Source: JAICYJ01 sp963766445
GTDB taxonomy: Bacteria; Actinomycetota; Thermoleophilia; Gaiellales; JAICJC01
NCBI GenBank assembly: GCA_963766445.1
Contig: CAVXZW010000025.1
Coordinates: forward strand, 186,001-250,000
DNA length: 64,000 nt
Direction: 5' to 3'
The notes under the pieces were generated by a model. That model was not told the origin of the DNA, did not search any database, and was given only the letters and a program-made list of their open reading frames with translations. How positions within the stretch are numbered: the stretch's first letter is position 1; the number at the start of each line of letters is the position of its first letter. Shown here piece after piece: positions 35,950-44,867 of this stretch. A program made the translations under genes and the position numbers.

Positions 35950-36561
35950 AGCAGGTAGACGACGGTGTACAGGAAGATCCAGACCACGTCGACAAAGTGC
36001 CAGTAGAGCCCGGTAACCTCCAGGCCGAGGTGGTCGTCCGGCGCGTATTTGCCGCGGCAGGCGCGCACGAAGGCGATAGCCAGCAGCGTGGCGCCGATGA
36101 ACACGTGCATCCCGTGCAGGCCGGTGAGTGCGAAGAACGTGGTCGGGAAGGCGCCGTCGGAGGGCACGAAGCCAAGCGCGTGGTACTCCCGCATCTGCAG
36201 GCCCAGGAAGGTGAGACCCATCACCAGCGTCAGGCCCAGGCCGAGGATCAGGCCCAGCCGCCGTCCGCGGGACGCGGACACCAGCGCCCAGTGCATGGTG
36301 AACGACGAGCCCACCAGGATGGCGGTGTTGATGCCGGTGGTGGCCTTGGGGATCTCGAAGTCCGCCGAACGGATACTGGCCGTGGCTGAAGCGGACGTAG
36401 AAGTACGCGGTGAAGAACGACCCGAACAGCATGATCTCGGAGCCGATGAACATGACCATGCCCAGGAACACGGGCGACTGCAGCAGGCTCTTGTGGTAGG
36501 CCGAGACATGCGCGCGCTCCTCCGGAGCGGGCATGTCATGGGCGGCGGCGATCGAGGTCAT
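35946..36561 (-). CDS. ctaE: Cytochrome c oxidase subunit III (one frameshift)
   Basis: About 204 aa with five membrane segments: SPVFLGMVMFIGSEIMLFG in the first frame, then after a break near 36375 TGINTAILVGSSFTMHWAL, LTFLGLQMREYHALGF, GLHGMHVFIGATLLAIAFV and YWHFVDVVWIFLYTVVYLL. The last segment is the typical subunit III signature. Short (five-helix) form. It follows the USP-like ORF with an ATGA overlap. The plus-strand oxidase has no subunit III of its own in this window, so this one may serve both. Confidence 0.9.
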
Positions 36562-37001
36562 GCGCCGGCCGCCGGATTGCTGTGGACGTCGACCACGACG
36601 TGCTCGACAGGGATCTTGGCATCGTGGCGGACGCGCTCCACCAGGTCGCGCCGCAGCCAGCCGGAGCGGGTCTGGGGGAGCGTCGAGATGATGATCTCGG
36701 CCGGCGGATCGCTGGACTCGACCTGGTCCATGACCGCCGTGTAGGGATCGCGGTCGACCACCTCTCCCGTCGCCTCCACACCGGCCTCGTGCAGCCTCGC
36801 GAGCGTCTGGTCGAGCCGCTCGCGGGTGGCCTGGGCCACCTGCCGGTCGTCGGTCACCCAGTCGCCACCGGGATCGTTCTGCGGGCAGATCACCGTCACC
36901 CGCACCGGCTCGCTGCCGGCCCGCTGGCGCAGGGCGTCGATCAGCGCGTCGCCGGCGACCGTCTGGTTGGCGACCACCAGGATGTGCTTCATCGCGGTCA
37001 A
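36558..37001 (-). CDS. Universal-stress-protein-like domain, in frame with COX1
   Basis: A 147 aa domain starting MTAMKHILVVANQTVAGD resembles USP-fold proteins found as stand-alone genes in actinobacteria (end: EIIISTLPQTRSGWLRRDLV). In the sequence as given, the frame runs without a stop from COX1 into it. But an AGGGAGG lies 5 nt before a TTG at 37001, and a TGA in another frame overlaps that TTG (TTGA). So the domain is probably a separate gene and the fusion may come from one indel in the COX1 tail. The role beside oxidase genes is unknown. Confidence 0.65.
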   Translation of the reverse strand: MTAMKHILVVANQTVAGDALIDALRQRAGSEPVRVTVICPQNDPGGDWVTDDRQVAQATRERLDQTLARLHEAGVEATGEVVDRDPYTAVMDQVESSDPPAEIIISTLPQTRSGWLRRDLVERVRHDAKIPVEHVVVDVHSNPAAGA

Positions 37002-38994
37002 GAGCGCCTCCCTCTGCGGCGTCGACCCTGCCACCGCGGTCGCCGTGGCCACCCCGGCGAACTGCGGATCCGGCTCGTGCACGGTCACGATCGCGTGGCG
37101 GGCGCCGGGCACGCCGTACTCATACGGGCCGCCCACGACCTGCGGCGGCTCGTCGAAGTTGAAGATCGGCGGCGGCGAGCTGACCTGCCACTCGAGCGTC
37201 AGCGCCCGCCACGGGTTGGCGGGGGCGATCGGGCCGCGTGCCCAGCTGTGGATCACGTTGTAGAGGAACACCAGCGTCGACGCGCCCAGCACGAACGCGA
37301 AGATCGAGATGATGAAGTTGAGCGTGCCGAAGCGCGGGTCATAGTCGGCCACGCGACGCGGCATGCCCTGCAGGCCCAGCCAGTGCATGGGCATGAAGGT
37401 GGCGTTGAAGGCCACGAACGTGAGCCAGAAGTGCAGGCGGCCGAGCCGCTCGTCGTACATGCGCCCGGTCATCTTCGGGAACCAGTGGTACAGCCCGGCA
37501 TAGATCGTGAACACCGACCCGCCGAACAGCACGTAGTGGATGTGGGCGACCACGAAGTAGGTGTCGGAGACGTTGATGTCGACCGGCAGCACGGCCAGGA
37601 AGATGCCCGACAGGCCGCCGATCACGAACGTGAATATGAAGCCGAGCGCGAACAGCATGGCCGTGGTCAGGTGGATGACGCCCTCCCACAGCGTCGCCAC
37701 CCAGGAGAAGATCTTGATGCCGGTGGGCACGGCGATCAGCATCGTGGTGGCCATCATCGGGATCCGCAGCCAGGGCGCCATGCCGCTCACGAACATGTGG
37801 TGGGCCCAGACGGTGAAGCCGAGCACGCCGATGGCGACGGTCGAGAAGGCGATCAGCCGGTAGCCGAAGATCGGCTTGCGCGAGTGGATCGAGATGATCT
37901 CGCTGATGATGCCGAAGCCGGGCAGCATCATGATGTAGACGGCGGGGTGCGAGTAGAACCAGAAGATGTGCTGGTAGAGGATCACGTTGCCGCCGTAGGC
38001 CGGGTCGAAGAAGTGCGTGTGCATGACCCGGTCGTAGAGCACCATGAACTGGGAGCCGGCGATGAACGGGCGTGCCCAGCACCACCAGCGAGGATGTCGC
38101 CAGGTTGGCCCAGACCAGCAGCGGCATCCGCCAGAAGCTCATGCCGGGCGCGCGCATGGTCACGATCGTGACCAGGAAGTTGACCGCCGTCGCGATCGAC
38201 GAGGCGCCCGCGAACTGGACGCCGATGGTGAAGAAGGTGTCGCCGATCGGGGCGTGCACGGAGAGCGGCGCGTAGTTCGTCCAGCCGGCGTCGAACGGCC
38301 CCACCGCGAACGAGGCCAGGAAGATCAGGCCGCCGGGCAGGAGCAGCCAGAACGAGAGCGCGTTCAGCCGCGGGAATGCCATGTCCTGCGCGCCCAGCAT
38401 CAGCGGCACCACGAAGTTGGCGATGCCCGCGAACGACGGGATCACGAACAGGAAGATCATCAGCGTCGCGTGCGCCGAGAACAGGCCGTTGTACGTGCCG
38501 GGCGAGAAGTACTGGGTGCCGGGCGAGGCCAGCTCGGCGCGGACGCCCTCCGCCAGCGCGCCCCCGATCATGAAGAAGATGAAGGTCAGCACCAGGTACT
38601 GGATGCCGATCACCTTGTGGTCGGTGTTGACCTTGAAGTAGTCCCGCCAGCTGTAGGCGCCGTGGGCGGAGTGGTCCTCCTGCACCCAGTCGGGGCTGCC
38701 GATGATGTATCCCCACCAGTAATCGAAGCAGCCGATGCCGACCGTGAAGCCGATCGCCCAGAACGTGAGGCCGAAGGTGGCGGCCACCTCCTGCATCTCG
38801 GCGCCGTGCAGCGGGAAAGCCCGAGCAGATAGCGGATGAAGGCGGAGATGCCGATGGCGATGAACGCGAACAGGAACGAGACCCAAAGCGCCCGCAGCCA
38901 GCTGCCGTGCAGCCATGGGCTGCGGGGCTCGGAGCTGCACCGGACCGTGTGAGTGGCCGTGCCCTGCCATGTCACCTGCGTGCGCTACCGCCAT
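36998..38994 (-). CDS. ctaD: Cytochrome c oxidase subunit I, A2 type (several frameshifts)
   Basis: A haem-copper oxidase core of about 660 aa. The N-terminal membrane helix is in one frame (SWLRALWVSFLFAFIAIGIS), the DHKVIGIQYLVLTFIFF helix and haem ligands (SAHATLMIFLFVI) in a second, and the rest in a third. Breaks are near 38925, 38820 and 38070. The CuB motif is FWFYSHPAVYIMMLPGFGII: the Glu of the A1 type is absent and the YSHPxV motif marks the A2 subfamily. WAHHMF and VVAHIHYVL follow. A further indel near the 3' end is likely (see USP-like ORF). Confidence 0.88.
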
Positions 38995-38998
38995 CGGA

Positions 38999-39721
38999 CT
39001 AGGCACCTCCCTTGGACTGCTCGCTCTTCTGCGTCGCCAGCCACTGGGTGAAGTCGGCCGGCTCCATCACCTGCACCGGCGCCCGCATCAGCGAGTGGCC
39101 GGGACCGCACAGCTCGGTGCAGATCAGCACGTACTTGCCGACCCTGGTCGGTGTGGCGTAGGTGTAGTTCATGATGCCCGGCACGGCGTCGGCCTTAACC
39201 CGGAACTGGGGAACGTAGAAGGAGTGGATCACGTCGTGCAGGAGCGACGTGATGGCGAACTCGGTCGGGCGGCCCTTCTCGAGCACCAGCTCGTGCGTGA
39301 CGACGCCGTTGGGGTACCGGAACGTCCACTCGAACTGCTGGCCGGTGACCCGCACCACCAGCTCCTGACTGGTGGTCTGCTCGTTCTTGACCAGCACCAC
39401 GCCGCCGGCGACCGCGAACGCGATCACGATGATAGTGGGCACGACCGTCCAGATGATCTCGAGCGTGGTGTTGCCGTGGATGGGCGGCCCGTCGCGCAGA
39501 TCGTCGGGACGCGCGCGCCAGCGCCACACCGAGTAGACCAGGAACACGGTGACCACCGCCATGATGAAGGACGACATGATCATCAGGGCCAGATAGAGAT
39601 CGTCCTGCCGGTGGGCCTGCACCGCCGCCGCCACCGGGAACCAGGAGGGTGTCACGAGGATGGCAACGGTACCGATCGCTCCCACGATGATCGCGACGAT
39701 CCCAACCTTGATGGCAGACAA
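38999..39721 (-). CDS. ctaC: Cytochrome c oxidase subunit II, A2-type operon
   Basis: The 240 aa protein has two membrane helices (VGIVAIIVGAIGTVAILVT, LALMIMSSFIMAVVTVFLV plus TIIVIAFAVAGGVVLV) and a complete CuA site: DVIHSF and CTELCGPGHSLM. No haem c motif (CxxCH) is present, so it is a plain subunit II. Start TTG at 39721 with GGGAG in front. A TAGAAT (39771-39776, minus strand) upstream could be its promoter with a leader of about 43 nt. It begins the minus-strand oxidase operon. Confidence 0.93.
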   Translation of the reverse strand: MSAIKVGIVAIIVGAIGTVAILVTPSWFPVAAAVQAHRQDDLYLALMIMSSFIMAVVTVFLVYSVWRWRARPDDLRDGPPIHGNTTLEIIWTVVPTIIVIAFAVAGGVVLVKNEQTTSQELVVRVTGQQFEWTFRYPNGVVTHELVLEKGRPTEFAITSLLHDVIHSFYVPQFRVKADAVPGIMNYTYATPTRVGKYVLICTELCGPGHSLMRAPVQVMEPADFTQWLATQKSEQSKGGA

Positions 39722-39837
39722 GCAACTCTCCCTGTGCCGCTCGCCCCGGGAGCGGGGCGCTGCGGGCGCATTCTAGGGAAGTGGCGGGACGAGGGCAAAG
39801 GCAACCGATCGCTCTGTGAGCTGCGACCCGTGGCATC

Positions 39838-40050
39838 ATGCGTGGTGGCGTCGTGAGCTTCATCCTCACCCACCTCCCGCACATCATCGCCCCGCTGCTG
39901 GGGTTGGCCTTCCTGGCACGCTTCGCGCTGTACATGCGGCGGCTGCCGCCGTCCCACCTGTCGGACGACGAGCTCGCCGAGTGGCACGCCCAGCGCGCAG
40001 GCAAGTCGCAGGCGCGGCCAGACAGCGCGGAGCAGCCGCTGCCCCGCTAG
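39838..40050 (+). CDS. Small membrane protein, unknown (70 aa)
   Basis: An ATG ORF with one or two hydrophobic stretches (VVSFILTHLPHIIAPLLGLAF) and a polar C-terminus (DDELAEWHAQRAGK). A GTG at 39853 is an alternative start. Divergent from the A2 ctaC. The stop TAG shares a CTAG with the stop of the convergent cyclodeaminase-like gene. No family recognised. Confidence 0.5.
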   Translation: MRGGVVSFILTHLPHIIAPLLGLAFLARFALYMRRLPPSHLSDDELAEWHAQRAGKSQARPDSAEQPLPR

Positions 40051-41135
40051 CGCGTCAAGGCTCTCGCTTCGGCCTGACCCTTCTCGATCCGCCTCTCCCA
40101 CACCGGCGGCCCAGATCGCAGCCGCAGCTCCGTCCCGATCCCCAGCCGCACCGCGTTGTCGAGCACGTGCTTGGCGGTGGTGACGTCGTCCATGGCCAGG
40201 CCTACCGGGCGAGACGACGATCCGCTGCTGCGGCGACGTGCGGCCCGGATGGCGTCTGGCCACCACGTCTGACAGCTCCACCGCCTGCGAGCCGTCGGCC
40301 GGCACCACGCCCTCGCGCACCAGCCGCTCCGCGTAGCGCCCGTCGTGGGTCGACTCGTGCACCCAGTCGTCCACCACCAGCAGGTCGGTGGCCGCGTGCA
40401 GGGAGACGGGCCCGTCCAGGCTCGAGACCAGCACCACCGTCACACCCTCGTCCAGCCAGCCCGGGTCGAAGGTCGGCTGCACGGCCATCGTGGCCGGCAC
40501 CACCACCTGGGCGCCGCGCACCGCCTGCTCGGCCGTGTCTGCCGACCGCATCTCGAGACCGGTCGCCTCGGCCTGGCGGCTGCAGAACCGCTGCGCCCGC
40601 TCGCGGTCGGGGTCGTACACGTCCACCCGCTCGAGCGCCGGCATCACGACCCGCAGCGCATCCAGCTGCGTGTGTGCCAGCACGCCCGCGCCCAGCAGGC
40701 AGGCACGCCGCTCGTCGCCGGCGGCCAGGTGCCGCACGGCGACGCCCGTGACCGCCCCCGTGCGCATGGCCGAGACGACCGTGCCGTCCATCACCGCCAG
40801 CGGCAGCCCGGTCTCGCGGTCGGACAGGAGCACCAGCGCGTTGGCGCGCGGCAGCCCGCGCCGGGCCGGGTTGTCCGGCACGCTCGGGATCCACTTCAGC
40901 CCGGCCACGTCGAACTGCCCGCCGACGTAGGCCGGCATGGCCATGATGCGGCCGTGCTTCTCCTCGGTGCCGGGCTCGTCCACCAGGTGATCATCACCTT
41001 CGGAGGCATGAACACCTGCCCCTCGGCCTTGACCCGGAAGGCGCGCTCGATCACGTCCACGATCGCCGCCATGTCCAGCCCACCGGCCGCCACCACATCC
41101 TCCTGCGAGAGATAGCGAAAGGCGGTTCCGGCCAT
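40047..41135 (-). CDS. Ornithine cyclodeaminase / mu-crystallin family protein (two frameshifts)
   Basis: The protein of about 360 aa combines three frames: MAGTAFRYLSQEDVVAAGG...VFMPPKVMI, then the large middle part (AMPAYVGGQFDVAGLKWIPS, then VMDGTVVSAMRTGAVTGVA and the Rossmann motif CLLGAGVLAHTQLDALRVV) and the C-terminal piece (VGLAMDDVTTAKHVL). Breaks lie near 40985 and 40207. Such enzymes are NAD-dependent ornithine cyclodeaminases or amino-acid dehydrogenases; substrate not determined. A TATGAT hexamer lies 8 nt before the ATG. Confidence 0.82.
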
Positions 41136-41143
41136 GACGCGGC

Positions 41144-41149
41144 ATCATA
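41144..41149 (-). promoter_or_regulatory. Putative -10 hexamer of cyclodeaminase-like gene
   Basis: TATGAT on the minus strand, 8 nt before the ATG at 41135. Confidence 0.5.
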
Positions 41150-41157
41150 CGCAGGCG

Positions 41158-43077
41158 ATGCGCGCCATCATCCTGCATACCGCCGGCGGCGATCTGATGT
41201 CGCTCCACCTGACCCAGATCCGCCTCTCCTTCGGCGGCGACGAGGTGCTGAGCGACGTGTCCGCGATCGTGCGGCCGCGCGACCGCGTGGCGCTGGTGGG
41301 GCGAAACGGCGCCGGCAAGACCTCGCTGCTGCGGATCATCGCCGGCGAGCTGGAGCCGGAGGGCGGCACCATGTCGCTGACCGGCGGCACCCGCGTGGCG
41401 CTGCACGACCAGCGGCCGCCGCTGCGGCGAGGCATCACGCTGGGCGACTACGTGGGTGAGGGCGCCGCCGCCGCGGCCGAGCTCGAGGCCGATCTGCGCC
41501 GGATCGAGCGGCGGATGGCCGAGGGCGACGGCGACGAGGCCACGCTGCGCGACTACGGAGCCGCTCAGGCGGCCTTCGAGCGGGCCGGCGGCTACGCCTG
41601 GCGCTCGCGCCTGGAGGGGATCGCGCGCGGCCTCGGCTTCTCCCCGCAGGACCTCGAGCGGCAGCTGGACACCTTCTCCGGGGGCGAGCTGACCCGGGCA
41701 TCGCTGACACGCGCGCTGGCCGGGGAGCCCGACCTGCTGCTGCTGGACGAGCCCACGAACCACCTCGACGTCGACTCGATCGAGTGGCTGGAGGAGTACC
41801 TGGACGGGCTCGACGCGTCGCTGATCTTCGTCTCGCACGATCGCTGGTTCCTGGAGTCGGTGGCGACCAGCGTGCTGGAGCTCGACCGCGGCAGGGGGCG
41901 CATGACGAAGGGCAGCTACTCGCACTGGCGGTTGGAGCGGGCCGAGCGGATGGCGACGCAGGCCGACCAGTACGAGCGCCAGCAGCAGGAGCTGGCGCAC
42001 CTGCAGCGGTTCGTCGACCGGTTTCGCTACGGCACCAAGTCGCGCCAGGCGCAGAGCAAACTGAAGGTGATGGCGCGGATCGAGCGGGTCGAGCGCCCGC
42101 GCGAGCAGCGATCGCTCCGGTTCGACTTCCCGCCCCCGGCACGCAGCGGGCGGGTGGTGATGGAGGCGGAGGGCCTGTCGGTGTCCGTGGCCGGCCGCGA
42201 GCTGGTGCACGACGCCACCTTCCACATCGAGCGCGGCCAGCGGGTGGCGCTGATCGGGCGCAACGGCGCCGGCAAGACCACGCTCCTGGAGACGCTGCTG
42301 GGCCGCCGGCCGGCGGAGCACGGCCGCGCCAAGCTCGGCCACGGCGTGTCCCTGGCCTACTACTCGCAGCAGTCGCTGGAGCTGCCAGAGCAGGCGCGGC
42401 TGGTGGACGCCGTCGGGCACGGCACGAAGCTGACAGGGCCGCAGGCACGGATGCTGCTGGGTCGCTTCCTGTTCTCCGGCGACCAGGTGGAGAAGCCGGT
42501 CAGCGTGCTCTCCGGCGGCGAGCGGCGGCGGCTGGCGCTGGCCCGGATCGTGGTCTCGGGCGCCAACCTGCTGGTGCTGGACGAGCCCACCAACCACCTC
42601 GACATCGAGAGCCGCGAGGCGCTCGAGGACGCCCTCGACAGCTTCCCCGGCACGATCCTGTTCGTGTCCCACGACCGCGCCCTGATCGAGGCGCTGGCGA
42701 CGCGCACCATCGCCATCGAGGACGGGCGCCTGCGGCTGCGGGACGGCGCCTTCGGCGAGTACGCCCGCGACCACGAGCCGGTCGTCGCCAAGGATCCGCC
42801 CAGGCAGGCATCGCCGAAGCCGAAGCCGCCGCGGCCGGCCCCGGCGAAGGCGGCCGCGGCGAAGCCGGCCCGCAGCGGCCGCTCGGTGCGCGAGGCGCGG
42901 GAGCTGGAGTCGCAGATCGAGCGGCTCGAGGAGGAGCTGGGCGCCGTCTCGGCACGGCTCTCCCAGCCCGACGCCTACCAGGATCACACGGCGGTGGCCG
43001 TGGATGGTCACCGCCACCAGCAGCTCCAGGTGGAGCTGGCCCACCTGTACCGCGAGTGGGAGCGGCGGGTGGGATGA
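41158..43077 (+). CDS. ABC-F family ATPase
   Basis: A soluble protein of about 639 aa with two ABC domains: Walker A GRNGAGKTSLL and GRNGAGKTTLL, signatures FSGGELTRASL and LSGGERRRLAL, Walker B LLLDEPTNHLDVDS and LVLDEPTNHLDIES. A linker (ERADQYERQQQEL-like region, about 250-310) and a C-terminal charged coiled coil (SVREARELESQIERLEEEL) complete the Uup/EttA-like shape. No membrane domain, so it is a ribosome-associated translation factor or an antibiotic-protection protein. The domain begins at an ATG at 41197; an ATG at 41158 is also in frame. Confidence 0.93.
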   Translation: MRAIILHTAGGDLMSLHLTQIRLSFGGDEVLSDVSAIVRPRDRVALVGRNGAGKTSLLRIIAGELEPEGGTMSLTGGTRVALHDQRPPLRRGITLGDYVGEGAAAAAELEADLRRIERRMAEGDGDEATLRDYGAAQAAFERAGGYAWRSRLEGIARGLGFSPQDLERQLDTFSGGELTRASLTRALAGEPDLLLLDEPTNHLDVDSIEWLEEYLDGLDASLIFVSHDRWFLESVATSVLELDRGRGRMTKGSYSHWRLERAERMATQADQYERQQQELAHLQRFVDRFRYGTKSRQAQSKLKVMARIERVERPREQRSLRFDFPPPARSGRVVMEAEGLSVSVAGRELVHDATFHIERGQRVALIGRNGAGKTTLLETLLGRRPAEHGRAKLGHGVSLAYYSQQSLELPEQARLVDAVGHGTKLTGPQARMLLGRFLFSGDQVEKPVSVLSGGERRRLALARIVVSGANLLVLDEPTNHLDIESREALEDALDSFPGTILFVSHDRALIEALATRTIAIEDGRLRLRDGAFGEYARDHEPVVAKDPPRQASPKPKPPRPAPAKAAAAKPARSGRSVREARELESQIERLEEELGAVSARLSQPDAYQDHTAVAVDGHRHQQLQVELAHLYREWERRVG

Positions 43078-43124
43078 CAACAGCTCGGCGTTGACCATCT
43101 GCAAAACGGGATGGAGAATCGATC

Positions 43125-43538
43125 ATGGCCCGCAGCGCGCCACGCCGACGTGTGAGATCGACGCGGCCCCGCCTGGCGCTGCTGGTGGGGCTGACGCCGA
43201 TGATGATGCGCGCGCTGGAGGGACCGCTGAGCCTGCGCATGGACGTGGCGGCGGTGGCCTTCCCGGGAGACGCCTTCGAGGCGGCCGCCGCTGAGCTGCA
43301 GCCGTGCCTGGTGGTGGTCGACGTCACCTACCTGGACGAGGCGCGGGTGCGGCCGCTGATGATCGACCGTTTCTCGCGGAAGGGGCCGGTGCTGGTGTTC
43401 GTGTCGGAGAGCGGCCGGGCCTGGAGCGACGACCTCGACTCGGGCTGCTCCGGCCCGATGGAGACGTTCACGGTGGCGGCGCTGCTGGCGCTGGTGGCGC
43501 GGCCGGCGCTGACGCTGGTGTCAGCCCACCCGGCCTGA
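43125..43538 (+). CDS. Degenerate receiver-like protein A (paralogue of the ORF at 44868)
   Basis: A 137 aa protein with a receiver-like layout: basic N-terminus, strand 1 LALLVGLTPMMMRALEGPL, then CLVVVDVTYLDEARVRPL (the position of the phosphoacceptor strand, Asp kept) and GPVLVFVSESGRAWSDDLD. The acidic pair of true receivers (VDDH) is replaced by GLTP and the strand-5 Lys is missing, so phosphorylation as usual is unlikely. By eye 50 of about 103 residues match the protein at 44868. It begins the Tad pilus region. Confidence 0.6.
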   Translation: MARSAPRRRVRSTRPRLALLVGLTPMMMRALEGPLSLRMDVAAVAFPGDAFEAAAAELQPCLVVVDVTYLDEARVRPLMIDRFSRKGPVLVFVSESGRAWSDDLDSGCSGPMETFTVAALLALVARPALTLVSAHPA

Positions 43539-43642
43539 CCGGGGGAGTTTTCCTCACCCCCCGCATCGGCCAAACCGCGTATTGCGGACCTGCTGAAACG
43601 ACCGGAACATTGCAGCATGAGGGCGACGAAGCTGGTGGGATC

Positions 43643-43921
43643 GTGAGCGAACAGCCGCTGTTCGTGCTCGCGTACATGAGCGGAGCGGCCGCGCTGGCAG
43701 CGTGGGTCGACCTGCGACTCGCCGACCGCAGGCCAACCAGCTGGGGTACGGTGGGGATCGCAATCGCCGCGTCGATGCTGATCGACGCGAACATCGGGGC
43801 GGTGCTGCACCTGACGGTGCCGATCGTGAGCGTGATGGTGTTCGGATTCGCCGCGCTCGTGTTCTCGCTCCTGGTGTGCCTGTGGACGCTGCGGATGCTG
43901 CGCTCCGCAATGCCGGCCTGA
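43643..43921 (+). CDS. Small membrane protein, unknown (92 aa)
   Basis: GTG at 43643 gives VSEQPLFVLAYMSGAAALA, then TVGIAIAASMLIDANIGAV and VSVMVFGFAALVFSLLVCL: three membrane segments. The frame is open upstream, but that part is antisense-like filler of the preceding gene. It sits between the degenerate receiver gene and the LuxR regulator. Function unknown. Confidence 0.55.
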   Translation: MSEQPLFVLAYMSGAAALAAWVDLRLADRRPTSWGTVGIAIAASMLIDANIGAVLHLTVPIVSVMVFGFAALVFSLLVCLWTLRMLRSAMPA

Positions 43922-43974
43922 CGGATGCCCTCGGTACGCGGATCGTGCGTCACCACAACCATTGCGCTGCACTG

Positions 43975-44003
43975 TTGACGTGCACCACCCACCCATGTAT
44001 CTT
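43975..44003 (+). promoter_or_regulatory. Putative sigma-70-type promoter upstream of LuxR regulator
   Basis: TTGACG (43975-43980), a 17 nt spacer and TATCTT (43998-44003) make a good bacterial promoter match. A second element, TGATATAAA (44042-44050), is an extended -10 closer to the gene, 16 nt before ATG. The two may be used alternately. Confidence 0.45.
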
Positions 44004-44066
44004 GACAACGCGACCCTGACGTACTTGTTTTCGGGGTAGTGTGATATAAAAAGGGGCGGCTCCCAC

Positions 44067-44720
44067 ATGGCACGTGTAGGTATCTGCGATTCGCATGAGA
44101 TCGCGATGGCCGGCCTCAGCTCCACGCTCACCGAGCACGGACTTGAGGTCGTGGCCACCGCGTATGACCGCAGGCAGGGGCTGGCGCTTGCCGGCAACTC
44201 GGCGGGCGTGGTGGTGCTGGTGGACATCGACCTGCGCGGCGGCGACCGCGCAGCCGGCGACGTGATCGAAACGGTGCTGACCGCCGGCGGGATCCCGATC
44301 GCGACCGGGGTCAGCGGTGAGCCGGAGGTGTTCCTGCGGGCGCTTCGCTTCGGCGCGCGAGGATACCTGACCAAGGATTTGCCGACCCGGGCCTGGGCCG
44401 ACGCGATCCGCGCCGCCGAACGCGGCGAGGCGCTCGTCTGCCGCGCGATGACGTCGGCACTGATCGACGAGTACCGCGCGATATCGCTGGCCACGCCCCT
44501 GGGCGAGGTGCTTCCCTCCGACCGGCGGCTGACGCGCCGCGAATGGCAGGTGCTCGAGCTGGTCGCCGAGGGCAAGACGAACCGGTCGGTCGCCACTGAC
44601 CTGAGCATCGCGGAGGAGACGGTTCGCACCCACGTCTCGAAGATCCTGAGCAAGCTCGAGACGCCGAACCGCTCGGCCGCTGCAGCCAGGTACCACCGGC
44701 TTCGCGCCGCGAAGGCCTGA
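44067..44720 (+). CDS. NarL/LuxR-type response regulator at Tad locus
   Basis: The 217 aa protein has a divergent receiver domain (acidic residue in GICDSHEIAMAG, Asp in VVLVDIDLRGGD, Lys in GYLTKDLPT) and a LuxR helix-turn-helix (RLTRREWQVLELVAEGKTN, EETVRTHVSKILSKL). Both functional Asp and Lys are present, but the spacing is unusual and no kinase gene is adjacent. It lies between the two degenerate receivers and upstream of the pilin genes, so it may control the Tad operon. Confidence 0.85.
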   Translation: MARVGICDSHEIAMAGLSSTLTEHGLEVVATAYDRRQGLALAGNSAGVVVLVDIDLRGGDRAAGDVIETVLTAGGIPIATGVSGEPEVFLRALRFGARGYLTKDLPTRAWADAIRAAERGEALVCRAMTSALIDEYRAISLATPLGEVLPSDRRLTRREWQVLELVAEGKTNRSVATDLSIAEETVRTHVSKILSKLETPNRSAAAARYHRLRAAKA

Positions 44721-44867
44721 CTCGCCTCCCTCGACCGGTGCGCGCGCGTCATCGATGCGTCGTCTTGACGGCCGCAGGCAGTCGTGCCGGGTGAGGAATA
44801 TTCACCCACCAAGATCGCCGCATCGTGCGATGGTGCAGTCCCGGAACCCATCAGACACTGGCGAGCG

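Noticed and set aside
36582..38171. A 529-codon plus-strand frame
   Set aside because: It is antisense to the A2 COX1, USP-like and related genes, with a composition rich in Arg, His, Asp and Gln and no domain. Shadow of codon bias.
39652..43104. A 1150-codon open frame on the minus strand
   Set aside because: Most of it is antisense to the ABC-F gene and to intergenic DNA. It is a by-product of high GC content. Only the part around 40210-40980 is real, as the middle of the cyclodeaminase-like gene.
43529..43560. Possible terminator after receiver-like gene A (CCCGG/CCGGG, then TTTT)
   Set aside because: The stem is only 5 bp and overlaps the stop codon; alternative pairings are equally good. 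Too weak to report.
44002..44030. TTGACA (44002) as -35 for the LuxR gene
   Set aside because: At 17 nt downstream stands TTGTTT, not a -10. The overlapping TTGACG/TATCTT pair is better.
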